This document shows, one piece after another, positions 1 to 8,720 of a stretch of 64,000 bases of DNA. The stretch is from Pseudomonadota bacterium (GTDB taxonomy: Bacteria; Pseudomonadota; Alphaproteobacteria; Rhizobiales; Devosiaceae). The DNA lies in assembly GCA_023393475.1 (NCBI GenBank), contig JAEWLC010000030.1, forward strand, positions 1 to 64,000, in the 5' to 3' direction. The stretch's first letter is position 1; each line of letters opens with the position of its first letter. A program made the position numbers and the translations under genes. The notes under the pieces are model-generated. The model had not been told where the DNA came from. It saw nothing but the letters and a program-made list of their open reading frames with translations, and made no database searches.

Positions 1-16
1 GGATCCCTCTACATCG

Positions 17-50
17 CGGTCATCCCGGGGTCTGCGCCCGGGGATGACGG
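17..50. repeat. REP-like palindrome at left edge
   Basis: Inverted repeat with arms GTCATCCC (19-26) and GGGATGAC (41-48) around a G/C-rich centre. The arms match the outer arms of the repeats near 52.85 kb and 59.97 kb, so this is probably a diverged member of the same intergenic family. It lies downstream of the minus-strand DUF815 gene and could also stop its transcript. Confidence 0.5.
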
Positions 51-86
51 CGTGTAGAAGGCGAGCAGCGCGCCTTCCATTCCCCC

Positions 87-965
87 TCAGATGGCCTTGC
101 CCTGCTCTCCTGCCAGGGCGCGCACGAACTGGATGGCAACGCGGCCGGAGCGGGCGCCGCGGGTCATCGACCATTCAACGGCACGGGCGCGCAGGGTTTC
201 GTCGTCGACCACCAGGCCATACTCGTCGCAGTAGCCGCGGATCATCTCAAGGTAGGTTGGCTGGTCGCAGTTGTGGAAGCCCAACCAAAGTCCGAAGCGG
301 TCGGAGAGCGAGACCTTCTCGTCCACGGCTTCGCCCGGCGTGATGGCGGTGGAGCGCTCGTTCTCGACCATGTCGCGCGGCATCAGGTGGCGGCGGTTCG
401 AGGTGGCGTAGAAGAGGACGTTCTCCGGCCGGCCTTCGAGGCCGCCATCTAGGATGGTCTTCAGTGACTTGTAGCTGGTCTCGTCCTTGTCGAAGCTCAG
501 GTCGTCGCAGAATACGATGAAGCGGGCATCTTCCTCTTTCGCGATCAGGCGCATGAGCCGGGGCAGGGCCTCGATGTCCTCGCGGGCGATCTCGATGAGA
601 ATGAGCCGCTTGAGCGCGGTGTCGTCCAAGGCGTTGATATGGGCGTGCACTGCCTTGACCACTGAGCTCTTGCCCATGCCTCGTGCGCCCCACAGCAGCG
701 CATTGTTGGCCGCGTAGCCGCGCGCGAACTGCAGCGTGTTCTGGAGCAGAATCTCGCGAACATCGTCGATGCCCTTGAGCATCTCCAGCGGCACGCGCGA
801 TACCTTCGGAACCGGCATAAGCGCGCCGTCGGCGGCGTCCCAATGATAGGCAGTAGCGTCGGTCAGCACCGGCACTGCGGCTTTTGCGCCCGGTTTCAGC
901 GCTTCGAGCGTCTCGGCGATGCGGTTGAGCGCGGCTGCGATCGCGGCGGAATTGTCATCGGACAT
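87..965 (-). CDS. DUF815 family AAA-type ATPase
   Basis: A 292-residue P-loop ATPase of the DUF815 family. The Walker A motif GARGMGKSS is at about residues 93-101, the Walker B strand IVFCDD at about 150-155, and a sensor-like stretch YATSNRRHL near 187-193. The reading frame stays open upstream to about 1304, but the upstream part is antisense to yajC and low in sense. The ATG at 965 gives the usual family start, with a short helical N-terminus. The cellular role of the family is not established. The gene is divergent from yajC with 186 bp between the two starts. Confidence 0.85.
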   Translation of the reverse strand: MSDDNSAAIAAALNRIAETLEALKPGAKAAVPVLTDATAYHWDAADGALMPVPKVSRVPLEMLKGIDDVREILLQNTLQFARGYAANNALLWGARGMGKSSVVKAVHAHINALDDTALKRLILIEIAREDIEALPRLMRLIAKEEDARFIVFCDDLSFDKDETSYKSLKTILDGGLEGRPENVLFYATSNRRHLMPRDMVENERSTAITPGEAVDEKVSLSDRFGLWLGFHNCDQPTYLEMIRGYCDEYGLVVDDETLRARAVEWSMTRGARSGRVAIQFVRALAGEQGKAI

Positions 966-1151
966 AAGGCAGTACTCCCGGGTACGGCTCTCTTTAGCCC
1001 CACCCCGATTGGCTTTGCAATCCTTGTGTATGGCCTCTATATTCCGCGCGATTTTTGCCGGGTTGGACTGCCCTTCGCCGGAAACCTGCCCTATATGGGC
1101 GACAACGGCCGATCCGACGGGCCGAGACCAACAGAGCAAGGAGCCTCTTTG

Positions 1152-1499
1152 ATGTTCGTGACCCCCGCCTTCGCGCAAGACGCGGCTGCAGCCCCCGGAG
1201 TAGGTGGTGCGGATCTGCTGATCCAGTTCGCCCCGATCCTGCTGCTGGTCGTGATCTTCTGGCTGCTGATCTTCCGTCCGCAGCAGAAGCGGATGAAGGC
1301 ACACCAGGCGATGCTCTCTGCCATTTCGCGCGGCGACACCGTGGTGACCACCGGTGGCCTCGTTGGCAAGGTGACCAAGGCCGTCGACGGCGAGGACCTC
1401 GAGGTCGAGATCGCCCAGGGCACTCGCGTGAAGGTCACGCGTGGCGGCGTGTCGGACGTGCGGTCGAAATCGACCCCGGTCAACGACAACAAGGCCTGA
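1152..1499 (+). CDS. yajC: Preprotein translocase subunit YajC
   Basis: A 115-residue single-span inner-membrane protein that associates with SecDF and the SecYEG translocon. A short periplasmic N-terminus is followed by a membrane segment at about residues 22-41, then the family signature FRPQQKRMK and a small soluble domain with the conserved GDTVVTTGGLVGKV stretch. The ATG at 1152 follows an AGGAG ribosome site around 1139-1143; earlier in-frame codons would add an unlikely extension. secDF follows after 133 bp, the standard yajC-secD-secF order. Confidence 0.95.
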   Translation: MFVTPAFAQDAAAAPGVGGADLLIQFAPILLLVVIFWLLIFRPQQKRMKAHQAMLSAISRGDTVVTTGGLVGKVTKAVDGEDLEVEIAQGTRVKVTRGGVSDVRSKSTPVNDNKA

Positions 1500-1560
1500 T
1501 GCACTTTTCCAGCCGGTTCACCTGATCGTGGGCCGGCTGACGCATTTCTGACATAGACGC

Positions 1561-1581
1561 GGAGCCTTAGGGCTCCGTTTG
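1561..1581 (+). terminator. Hairpin between yajC and secDF
   Basis: Stem GGAGCC (1561-1566) and GGCTCC (1571-1576) with a TTAG loop, followed by GTTTG. The stem is short and the T-run weak, so it could be an attenuator or a partial terminator rather than a full stop between yajC and secDF. Confidence 0.4.
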
Positions 1582-1632
1582 CCCAAGGACACCTGGCTGT
1601 CCTCGTGGCTCCCACAAGGACCGAAGCTCGAC

Positions 1633-4185
1633 ATGCAGTTCTCGCCCCTCCGCACAGCCATCATCATCATCGTTGCGGTGCTTGGCATTCTGTTCACGAT
1701 CCCGAGCTTCCTGCCCAAGGACGTCCTCGACCACTGGCCCGGCCCGAGAAGCACGGTCGTGCTCGGCCTCGACCTGCAAGGCGGCTCGCACCTGCTGCTC
1801 CAGGTCAACCAGGAGTCGATCATCGCGGAGCGCATCAAGTCGCTGCGCCGCGACGTGCGCTCGACGCTGGCCAACCAGAACGGCATCGGCAACTTGATCA
1901 CGACGGGTACGGACTCGATCACGGTCGAGCTGACCGACCCGACGCAGAAGGAAGCCGCCATGGCGGCGGTGCAGAAGCTGCAGAACAACGTGTCGTCGAC
2001 CTTCGGCGTCGGCGGCGTGCCGGAACTGGCATTCTCCCAGACTTCGGACGGCAAGATCGTCGTGTCGCTGACGCCCGATGGCGTGCAGCAGCGCATGGCG
2101 TCGCTGGTGGCGCAGTCGATGGAGGTTATCCGCAACCGCGTCGACGAGGTTGGTACCACTGAGCCGACCATCCAGCGCCAGGGTACTAACCGCGTGCTGG
2201 TGCAGGTGCCGGGCTTCGAGGACTCGAACCGCCTCAAGGACCTTATTTCGCGTACCGCGCGCCTGACCTTCCACCTGGTCCACCCGTCGATGACCGCGGC
2301 GCAGGCCGAGGCCCAGGGCGTTCCCTCGGGCTACATGATCCTGCCGAGCCAGGACGGTGGCAACGAACTGCTCAACGAGAACATCGAGCTTGGCGGTGAA
2401 GCACTGACCAACGCGCAGCCGGGCTTCGACCAGCAGAGCGGCCGCGCCGTAGTGAGCTTCACCTTCGATACGCGCGGCGCCATCACGTTCGGCGAGATTA
2501 CCTCGAAGAATGTCGGCAAGCGCTTTGCGATCGTGCTCGACAACCAGGTGATCACCGCACCGGTCATCCAGTCTCCCATCACCGGCGGCACGGGACAGAT
2601 CAGCGGCAACTTCACGACGCAGAGCGCCAACGACCTTGCCGTGCTGCTGCGCGCTGGTGCGCTGCCGGCGACTCTCGACGTGGTGGAAGAGCGCTCGGTC
2701 GGTCCGAGCCTCGGTGCCGACTCCATCCGCGCCGGCGTCACCGCAGGTGTGATCGCCTCGGTCCTGGTGGTGGCGTTCATGATCATCGCCTACGGCATGT
2801 TCGGCGTGTTCGCCAACGTGGCGCTGGCGCTCAACGTGGTGCTGATCCTTGGCTCCCTGTCGGCGCTCGGCGCGACGCTGACGCTGCCCGGCATCGCCGG
2901 TATCGTGCTGACCATCGGCGTGGCGGTGGACGCCAACGTGCTGATCTACGAGCGAATGCGAGAAGAGCAGCGGGCGGGCAAATCGATCATTGCCTCTCTC
3001 GATGCCGGTTTCCACCGTGCGTGGGGCACCATCATCGACTCGCACCTGACGCAGCTCATTGCCGCCATCGTGCTCTACTTCCTCGGCTCTGGCCCGATCC
3101 AGGGCTTCGCCGTGACACTGGCGCTGGGCATCCTGACCTCGCTGTTCACCGCCTATACGGTGACGCGCCTGTTCATCTCGCTGTGGTACCGCTGGAGGCG
3201 TCCGAAGAAGCTGAAGATCCAGCACTTCCGGTTCATCCCGGATGGCACCAAGATCGACTTCATGAAGATGTCGCGCTACGCGATCGTGCTGTCGATCATC
3301 CTGACCATCGGAGCGATCGGGCTGGCCTTCACCAAGGGCTTCAACCTGGGCATCGACTTCGTCGGCGGCTCGGCCATCGAAGTGCAGCATACGGGCGAGG
3401 GCGACGCAGACCCGGCGCGGGTACGCGAACTGCTCGAGCCGCTCGAACTGGGCGAAGTGCAGGTGCAGAGCTTCGGCACTCCGCAGGATCTGCTGGTCCG
3501 CATCCAGCTGCAGCCGGGCGGGGACGCCGAGCAGCAGGTCGCGGTGCAGAACGTCACCAAGGCACTGGCCGCCGAGCAGTACGACGTGCGGCGCACCGAA
3601 GCGGTGAGCGGTACCGTGTCGGGAGAACTCGCGGTCAACGGCACCATCGCGGTGCTGGTGACCTTGGGCGCCATCCTGCTTTACGTGTGGTTCCGCTTCG
3701 AGTGGCAGTTCGGTCTCGCCGCGGTGACGACGGTGACCCACGACGTGATCATGACAGTGGGCTTGTTCTCGCTGACAGGACTGGAGTTCAACCTCAGTTC
3801 GATCGCGGCGGTGCTGACCCTTGTCGGCCTGTCGCTGAACGAGACCGTGGTGATTTCGGACCGCGTTCGAGAGAACCTCCGAAAATACAAGAAGATGACG
3901 ATCCCCGAGATCATCAACCTGTCGATCAACCAGACGATCGTGCGTACGTCGCTGACGCAGTTCACGGTGCTGCTGGCCCTGTTCCCGCTGGTGTTCTTCG
4001 GCGGCGAGTCGATCCGCGGCTTCACCATCGCCATGACCTTCGGCTCGATCTTCGGCATGTACTCGTCGGTGTTCATCGGCGGCCCGATCCTGATCTACTT
4101 CGGCCTCAAGCCGCGCAGCGAGGCAGAGGAAGCCAAGGAGCAGAAGGCCAAGGCGGCCAAGCGCGCCGACGGCGCCGCGGTCTGA
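1633..4185 (+). CDS. secDF: Protein translocase SecDF (SecD-SecF fusion)
   Basis: An 850-residue inner-membrane protein that uses the proton motive force to help complete protein export from the Sec channel. The first half is SecD: an N-terminal membrane span, a large periplasmic region starting with GLDLQGGSHLLL, and the IGVAVDANVLIYERMREE membrane motif. After a short linker near 3180-3260 comes SecF, with FNLGIDFVGGSAIEVQ and the matching SLNETVVISDRVRE motif. The ATG at 1633 is preceded by AAGGA at 1616-1620. A TTG at 1579 is in frame but would put 18 unconserved residues before the first membrane span. SecD and SecF are separate proteins in many bacteria; here they are one chain with no internal stop. 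Confidence 0.95.
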   Translation: MQFSPLRTAIIIIVAVLGILFTIPSFLPKDVLDHWPGPRSTVVLGLDLQGGSHLLLQVNQESIIAERIKSLRRDVRSTLANQNGIGNLITTGTDSITVELTDPTQKEAAMAAVQKLQNNVSSTFGVGGVPELAFSQTSDGKIVVSLTPDGVQQRMASLVAQSMEVIRNRVDEVGTTEPTIQRQGTNRVLVQVPGFEDSNRLKDLISRTARLTFHLVHPSMTAAQAEAQGVPSGYMILPSQDGGNELLNENIELGGEALTNAQPGFDQQSGRAVVSFTFDTRGAITFGEITSKNVGKRFAIVLDNQVITAPVIQSPITGGTGQISGNFTTQSANDLAVLLRAGALPATLDVVEERSVGPSLGADSIRAGVTAGVIASVLVVAFMIIAYGMFGVFANVALALNVVLILGSLSALGATLTLPGIAGIVLTIGVAVDANVLIYERMREEQRAGKSIIASLDAGFHRAWGTIIDSHLTQLIAAIVLYFLGSGPIQGFAVTLALGILTSLFTAYTVTRLFISLWYRWRRPKKLKIQHFRFIPDGTKIDFMKMSRYAIVLSIILTIGAIGLAFTKGFNLGIDFVGGSAIEVQHTGEGDADPARVRELLEPLELGEVQVQSFGTPQDLLVRIQLQPGGDAEQQVAVQNVTKALAAEQYDVRRTEAVSGTVSGELAVNGTIAVLVTLGAILLYVWFRFEWQFGLAAVTTVTHDVIMTVGLFSLTGLEFNLSSIAAVLTLVGLSLNETVVISDRVRENLRKYKKMTIPEIINLSINQTIVRTSLTQFTVLLALFPLVFFGGESIRGFTIAMTFGSIFGMYSSVFIGGPILIYFGLKPRSEAEEAKEQKAKAAKRADGAAV

Positions 4186-4186
4186 C

Positions 4187-4576
4187 ATGGCGGAGCCGGG
4201 GGAGGGGTTCTACCCCCAGCAGGTCCAGATCGACGCCTATGGGAACGGTGGCTTCCGCTTCGCCGGGATGAGCCACCGTGGTTCGCTCCTGTGCCTACCC
4301 ACCGGGATGCAGGCCTGGTCGGTCAACGCACCGGGTGAGCTGACGCTGGAGGCACTGGCCCCGGTGTTTGCAGTGGCGGATCAGCTGGACGTGCTGCTTG
4401 TCGGCTTGGGAGCTGACATCGTCGGGTTCGATTCCGAATTGAGGGCGGCCCTGAGGGCGCGCGGCGTGATCGTTGAGGCCATCGCAACGGGCGGGGCGGT
4501 GCGGACATACAACGTGCTCCTCGCCGAAGACCGTGCCGTGGGTGCGGCGTTGATCGCCGTCGAGAACGCCAAGTGA
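4187..4576 (+). CDS. Mth938-like domain protein (NDUFAF3-like)
   Basis: A 129-residue protein of the Mth938/DUF498 family. Its eukaryotic relative NDUFAF3 is a mitochondrial complex I assembly factor. The central sequence with DVLLVGLGADIVGFDSELR, followed by a segment ending VIVEAIATGGAVRTYN, is typical of the fold. The ATG lies one base after the secDF stop and the 3' end overlaps the next start (GTGA), so translation is probably coupled across secDF, this gene and the next. No catalytic function is known for the family; a role in assembling membrane or respiratory proteins is inference from homologues and context. Confidence 0.85.
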   Translation: MAEPGEGFYPQQVQIDAYGNGGFRFAGMSHRGSLLCLPTGMQAWSVNAPGELTLEALAPVFAVADQLDVLLVGLGADIVGFDSELRAALRARGVIVEAIATGGAVRTYNVLLAEDRAVGAALIAVENAK

Positions 4577-5409
4577 GCAGTGATGCCGACTATGCCGGCG
4601 GCTTCCTGCGCGATGCCGACCGCGACAGGTACTACGCCTCGCTGCTGCTGAAGCAGCCGGAGCAGAAGGCAGTCCAGGCGCTCTATGCGTTTTCAGCCGA
4701 TGTTGCGTCCATCCGCGACCGGGCCCGCGAGCCAGCGGCGGGTGAGATCCGGCTGCAGTGGTGGGCCGATGCACTGAAGGGCGATGGCCACGGCAACGTG
4801 CGGCAGAATCCCCTTGCTGCGGCCCTGCTGGACGCCATCGAGCAGTATCGGCTCCCTTCGGGGCCGCTGTTGCGGCTGATCGCAGCCCGGCGTTTCGACC
4901 TCTATCACGACGCCATGCCGGATGTGGCGAGCTTCGAGGGCTATGCCGGCGAGACGGTGTCGGTGCTCTACCAACTGGCGGCGATGGTGCTGAACGGCGG
5001 CGCCGAGGTCGAGACAGGAGACGCGGCGGGGCACCTGGGTGTCGCGCATGCGCTCGTCGGGCACTTGCGGGCCTTCGGCTACAATGCGTCGACCGGGCGC
5101 ATCTTCCTGCCGATGAGTATATTTGCCGCCAATGGTGTCACCGACGGCGAAATCCTCGCTGGCGAGGAGAGCGAAGGGCTGTTCGCGGCGCTTGCGCAGA
5201 TTGGCGAGCTGGCGCAGGAGCATCTCGCAAAGGCGCGCGCGGCGGTCGCTGCCTTGCCGAAGCTGCTGCGACCGGCCTTCGCACCGGTGGCGATCGTCGG
5301 ACGACAGGCGGAAATGGCCGTGCGCGGAGCATTGCCGTTTGCTGCCACCGCAGACCTGACCGATTGGCGCAAGATTGCCCTCATGGGCTGGTGGGCACTC
5401 AGGGCATAG
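4573..5409 (+). CDS. Squalene/phytoene synthase-fold protein, NDUFAF6-like
   Basis: A 278-residue protein with the trans-isoprenyl synthase fold, closest in pattern to NDUFAF6, another complex I assembly factor. The segment ALYAFSADVASIRDRA corresponds to the first Asp-rich region of true phytoene synthases but lacks their DDxxD. The second region reads HLRAFGYNASTGRIFLP, so the aspartates expected before GRxYLP are also missing. It is therefore unlikely to make phytoene or squalene. The GTG start overlaps the stop of the NDUFAF3-like gene by four bases. The gene ends 27 bp before the convergent trmFO. Confidence 0.85.
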   Translation: MSSDADYAGGFLRDADRDRYYASLLLKQPEQKAVQALYAFSADVASIRDRAREPAAGEIRLQWWADALKGDGHGNVRQNPLAAALLDAIEQYRLPSGPLLRLIAARRFDLYHDAMPDVASFEGYAGETVSVLYQLAAMVLNGGAEVETGDAAGHLGVAHALVGHLRAFGYNASTGRIFLPMSIFAANGVTDGEILAGEESEGLFAALAQIGELAQEHLAKARAAVAALPKLLRPAFAPVAIVGRQAEMAVRGALPFAATADLTDWRKIALMGWWALRA

Positions 5410-5436
5410 TTAGGCCGACCGATGTGCCCCGCCGCG

Positions 5437-6822
5437 TTACGCCCAGGCCATGATGTCGGTGAGCGCGCGCGAGGTGATGGCTTCCTTCTTCGCGATGGTC
5501 TTTTCGGTCGACTTCCACCGGCCAATATGGCCTTCCGGCTTGGCGATCGACACAGGCGGGAAGAGACCGAAATTGACATTCATCGGCTGGAAGCTACGCG
5601 CGCCGGAATAGGCCTCGGCTTCGACGTGGCCGGCGGTGATGTGGTTGATCAGCGCGCCCATGGCCGTGGTGGCGGGCGGGACGGCGAGCGTTTCGCCGCG
5701 TGCGTCGGCTGCGGCGAGGCGGCCGGCCATGAGGCCGACGGCGGCGCTCTCCACATAGCCCTCGACCCCGGTCACCTGGCCGGCAAAGCGCAGGCGCGGC
5801 ATGGCCTTGAGCTTGAGATCGGCGCCGAGCACTTTTGGCGAATTGAGGAAAGTGTTGCGGTGGAGACCGCCGAGGCGGGCGAACTGCGCGTTCTCGAGGC
5901 CGGGGATCAGGCGGAAGATCTCGGCCTGGATGCCGTAGCGCATCTTGGTCTGGAAGCCGACCATGTTCCACAGCGTGCCCAGGGCATTGTCCTGCCGGAG
6001 TTGGACGATGGCGTGCGCCTTCACCGTGGGGTTGCGTGGGTTGGTGAGGCCGACCGGCTTCATCGGGCCCCAGCGCAGGGTGTCGCGGCCGCGCTCGGCC
6101 ATGACCTCGATGGGCAGGCAGCCGTCGAAGTAGGGGACGTGCTCCCAATCCTTGAAGGCGTGTAGCGGGGCGGAGAGTAGGGCATCGACGAAGCGATTGT
6201 ACTGGGCTTCATCCATCGGGCAGTTGAGGTAGTCGCGCCCGTCGCCCATCGGCCCGACCTTGTCGTAGCGCGACTGGGCCCAGACGATGTCCATGTCGAT
6301 CGAGTCCTTGTGGACGATCGGTGCGATGGCATCGAAGAAGGCGAGCGAGTCTTCGCCAGTGAGGCCCTGGATGGCTTCGGCCAGGGCAGGGGATGTCAGC
6401 GGGCCGGTGGCGACGACGACGTTGTCCCAATCTTCGGGCGGCAGGCCGGCGATCTCGCCGCGCTCGATGGTGATGTTGGGGTGGTTGTGAATGGCCGCGG
6501 TGACGGCATCGGAAAAGCCGACGCGATCGACGGCCAGCGCGCCGCCGGCGGGCAGCTTGTGGGCATCGGCCGAGCGCATGATCAGCGAGTTGCAGCGGCG
6601 CATCTCTTCGTGGAGCAGGCCAACGGCGTTGTGCTGGTGGTCGTCGGAGCGGAAGCTGTTGGAGCAGACGAGCTCGGCAAAGCCCTCGGTCTCATGCGCG
6701 TCGGTCTTCACCACCGGGCGCATTTCGTGGAGGACGACCTTGGCGCCGGCCTCGGCAGCCTGCCAGGCGGCTTCGGATCCGGCGAGCCCGGCGCCGATGA
6801 CGTGGATGGGTTGTTTCGACAT
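5437..6822 (-). CDS. trmFO: Methylenetetrahydrofolate-tRNA (uracil-5-)-methyltransferase
   Basis: A 461-residue FAD- and folate-dependent enzyme that makes 5-methyluridine at position 54 of tRNA. The N-terminus MSKQPIHVIGAGLAGSEAAW is the FAD-binding Rossmann motif, and LVCSNSFRSD carries the cysteine conserved in the family. The later segments HRNTFLNSPKVL and the C-terminal GRLAAADARG / TTAMGALINHI are also typical. Nine codons upstream are open, but the ATG at 6822 places the glycine motif at the usual distance from the start. It is convergent with the SecDF-linked genes. Confidence 0.95.
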   Translation of the reverse strand: MSKQPIHVIGAGLAGSEAAWQAAEAGAKVVLHEMRPVVKTDAHETEGFAELVCSNSFRSDDHQHNAVGLLHEEMRRCNSLIMRSADAHKLPAGGALAVDRVGFSDAVTAAIHNHPNITIERGEIAGLPPEDWDNVVVATGPLTSPALAEAIQGLTGEDSLAFFDAIAPIVHKDSIDMDIVWAQSRYDKVGPMGDGRDYLNCPMDEAQYNRFVDALLSAPLHAFKDWEHVPYFDGCLPIEVMAERGRDTLRWGPMKPVGLTNPRNPTVKAHAIVQLRQDNALGTLWNMVGFQTKMRYGIQAEIFRLIPGLENAQFARLGGLHRNTFLNSPKVLGADLKLKAMPRLRFAGQVTGVEGYVESAAVGLMAGRLAAADARGETLAVPPATTAMGALINHITAGHVEAEAYSGARSFQPMNVNFGLFPPVSIAKPEGHIGRWKSTEKTIAKKEAITSRALTDIMAWA

Positions 6823-6870
6823 GCGCGCCAGATAGCAAGCGGGGCTCATGCGGGCAATGGCGCTATTGCC

Positions 6871-7557
6871 TCAGTCGACCCACGGGAAGCCGTCGGGATC
6901 GTTGCGCACCCGCTCGCGATACGCTTCGTCGTCCGGGTGACCGCGCATCTGGCCGAGCAGGGGGAAATCCGCTGCGTCGATTTCAATGCGGGCGAGCGGC
7001 CTGACCGGCTCGAGGCTGGCCCATTGCGGTACCAGCACGGGCTGGCCGCCTACCACGAGGGGTGGTTGCTGGCGGAAGGTGTCGCGCGGCAGGAAGTAGA
7101 TGGTGCCACGCCGCCAGGGAGCCTGGGCGAGCACCGTGTCGCTGATCGAGAAGAAGTAGAACGGCTCGCGTACCACGCCGTCCTCACCCACCAGCCGACC
7201 ACTCCCGTTGATCAGCCAGATCGGATAGCGATCGCGGTCGAGGATGGCAAAGTACATCGGCCAGAGTCCATCCGAGGCAGCATAGACGGCGTTCTGGTTG
7301 CCGAACTCGGTCATGTCGATGGGCTGCCGAGGCTCGAAAAGGGCGATATCGGGATTGCCCGATCCGTGGATTACGACATCGCGCGTGTCGGCGATGTGGC
7401 AGATGAACTGCCAGCGTGGAGCGGAAAGCGCGTAGTCGATCGGCTCGGTGCCTCCCGCGGCGACGGTGGCGTCGAACAGGGCATCGAACGCAGCGAGCGT
7501 CGCCGGATCGGTCGGCATCGGCGGGCGCGATACGAAGTTCCGTGGAACATCTGGCAT
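6871..7557 (-). CDS. Hypothetical protein, 228 residues
   Basis: A soluble protein with no signal peptide or membrane span. It has several aromatic- and acidic-rich segments (VVIHGSGNPDIALFEPR, DRDRYPIWLINGSGRL, REPFYFFSISDTVL). I do not recognise the family. The ATG at 7557 has a GAGGA sequence eight bases upstream; a TTG eight codons earlier is the alternative. It ends just beyond the trmFO start (49 bp) and is divergent from the GST gene, with 74 bp between the two starts. Confidence 0.7.
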   Translation of the reverse strand: MPDVPRNFVSRPPMPTDPATLAAFDALFDATVAAGGTEPIDYALSAPRWQFICHIADTRDVVIHGSGNPDIALFEPRQPIDMTEFGNQNAVYAASDGLWPMYFAILDRDRYPIWLINGSGRLVGEDGVVREPFYFFSISDTVLAQAPWRRGTIYFLPRDTFRQQPPLVVGGQPVLVPQWASLEPVRPLARIEIDAADFPLLGQMRGHPDDEAYRERVRNDPDGFPWVD

Positions 7558-7631
7558 TGCTGGATCCTCGTCCTCCTGCAAAGACTAGCCAGCTGGTACG
7601 GACATGCAACCCGCGCGCTACCGGAGACGCC

Positions 7632-8282
7632 ATGAACACCATCACGCTCTGGGGACGCGCTACTTCATGCAACGTGCAGAAGGTGCTGTGGACGCTCGAG
7701 GAACTCGAACTCGCCTATGAGCATTTGCCGCTCGGCGGAGTGCATGGCGGCAATCGCACACCGGAGTATCTGGAGCTCAACCCCAACGGCCTCGTGCCGA
7801 CGCTACGAGATCGCGGGCTCGTCGTGTGGGAGAGCCATGCCATCCTGCGCTACCTCGCGGCCGAGTTCGGCAGCGGGCTGATCTATCCAATAGAGCCGCG
7901 CGAGCGGGCGATGGCCGATCAATGGACGGACTGGACGGCGACTACCTTCCAGCCAGCCTGGATCGGGCTGTTCTGGAACCTCGTGAGGACGCCGGAGGCG
8001 CAACGGGACGAAGCCGCAATCGCGCGGTCGCTAGCGGCCACGATCGGGTGTCTGGAGGTGATGGAGCAAAGACTTGGGGTGGCGCCGTACCTGGGGGGCG
8101 AGCAGTTCGGCTATGCCGATATCGCTGCCGGTGTCGCGATGTACCGGTGGACGACGATGCCGATGGACCGGCCTAATCTGCCGAACGTGGTCCGCTGGCA
8201 CGAAGGGCTCAACGAGCGGGAGGCATTCCGCAGGGCGGTCAACGTTCCCTATGACGAACTTGTGGGGCGGCTGGCCTACTAG
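7632..8282 (+). CDS. Glutathione S-transferase family protein
   Basis: A 216-residue GST. The N-terminal thioredoxin-like domain starts ITLWGRATSCNVQKVLWTLEEL and contains LNPNGLVPTLRD and the glutathione-binding WESHAILRYLA; the helical C-terminal domain contains GEQFGYADIAAG. Substrate is unknown; such proteins conjugate or reduce electrophiles with glutathione. The ATG at 7632 is preceded by GGAGACGCC. The reading frame continues further upstream only antisense to the neighbouring gene. Confidence 0.9.
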   Translation: MNTITLWGRATSCNVQKVLWTLEELELAYEHLPLGGVHGGNRTPEYLELNPNGLVPTLRDRGLVVWESHAILRYLAAEFGSGLIYPIEPRERAMADQWTDWTATTFQPAWIGLFWNLVRTPEAQRDEAAIARSLAATIGCLEVMEQRLGVAPYLGGEQFGYADIAAGVAMYRWTTMPMDRPNLPNVVRWHEGLNEREAFRRAVNVPYDELVGRLAY

Positions 8283-8301
8283 CTAGGCCCCAAAATGGCT
8301 G

Positions 8302-8331
8302 AACGCCCGCTTCTATCAGGAAGCGAGCGTT
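8302..8331 (+). terminator. Hairpin after the GST gene
   Basis: Imperfect inverted repeat: AACGC and CGCTTC (8302-8313, one mismatched C) pair with GAAGCG and GCGTT (8320-8331), loop TATCAG. It lies 20 bp after the GST stop. There is no clear T-run, so intrinsic termination is uncertain. Confidence 0.4.
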
Positions 8332-8371
8332 CTATGATGCCGGCGATGCGCAGGAACCTAGCGGCGAACCA

Positions 8372-8521
8372 TTAGATGGTGCGAGCATGGTCACGAGCGA
8401 CGCGCTGGATGTCGGTGCGGGTGATGCCCAGATCGCTCAACTGACGGTTGTCGAGAGCAGCAAGCTCACGGACGGTCTGCTGGTAGGCGGCCCACTTCTT
8501 CAGCGTCGTACGGATACCCAT
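8372..8521 (-). CDS. DUF1127 small protein
   Basis: A 49-residue basic protein matching DUF1127: TVRELAALDNRQLSDLGITRTDI is the family signature. The ATG at 8521 sits behind a strong GAAAGGAGACTTCCAA ribosome site, which excludes the longer upstream reading. Some DUF1127 proteins in alphaproteobacteria are RNA-binding regulators of small-RNA turnover or phosphate and carbon metabolism. Which applies here cannot be told from sequence. Confidence 0.85.
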   Translation of the reverse strand: MGIRTTLKKWAAYQQTVRELAALDNRQLSDLGITRTDIQRVARDHARTI

Positions 8522-8720
8522 TTGGAAGTCTCCTTTCGTTTCACGATTGATAGATAGTCCGGTTGTGCACGAATGAGCAGAGAGTGATATCTCAGCGCAG
8601 TTATGCGTCTTGTGCATGCCTAATTGTGGCGGCGTTCATTTTCGATTCAGACTGGCGGCAATGGCGAGGCAACACGAGGGCCACCATGGCCCATCCCGCT
8701 TGGTTAGCGATTCATGAAGC

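Noticed and set aside
1567..4188. 873-codon open frame antisense to secDF
   Set aside because: It mirrors the sense gene almost end to end and is rich in H, R, D and Q, as expected from high-GC codon bias on the opposite strand. No ribosome site or domain.
4573..5409. Carotenoid or squalene biosynthesis locus
   Set aside because: The phytoene-synthase-fold protein lacks the catalytic Asp motifs and no other terpenoid gene is nearby.
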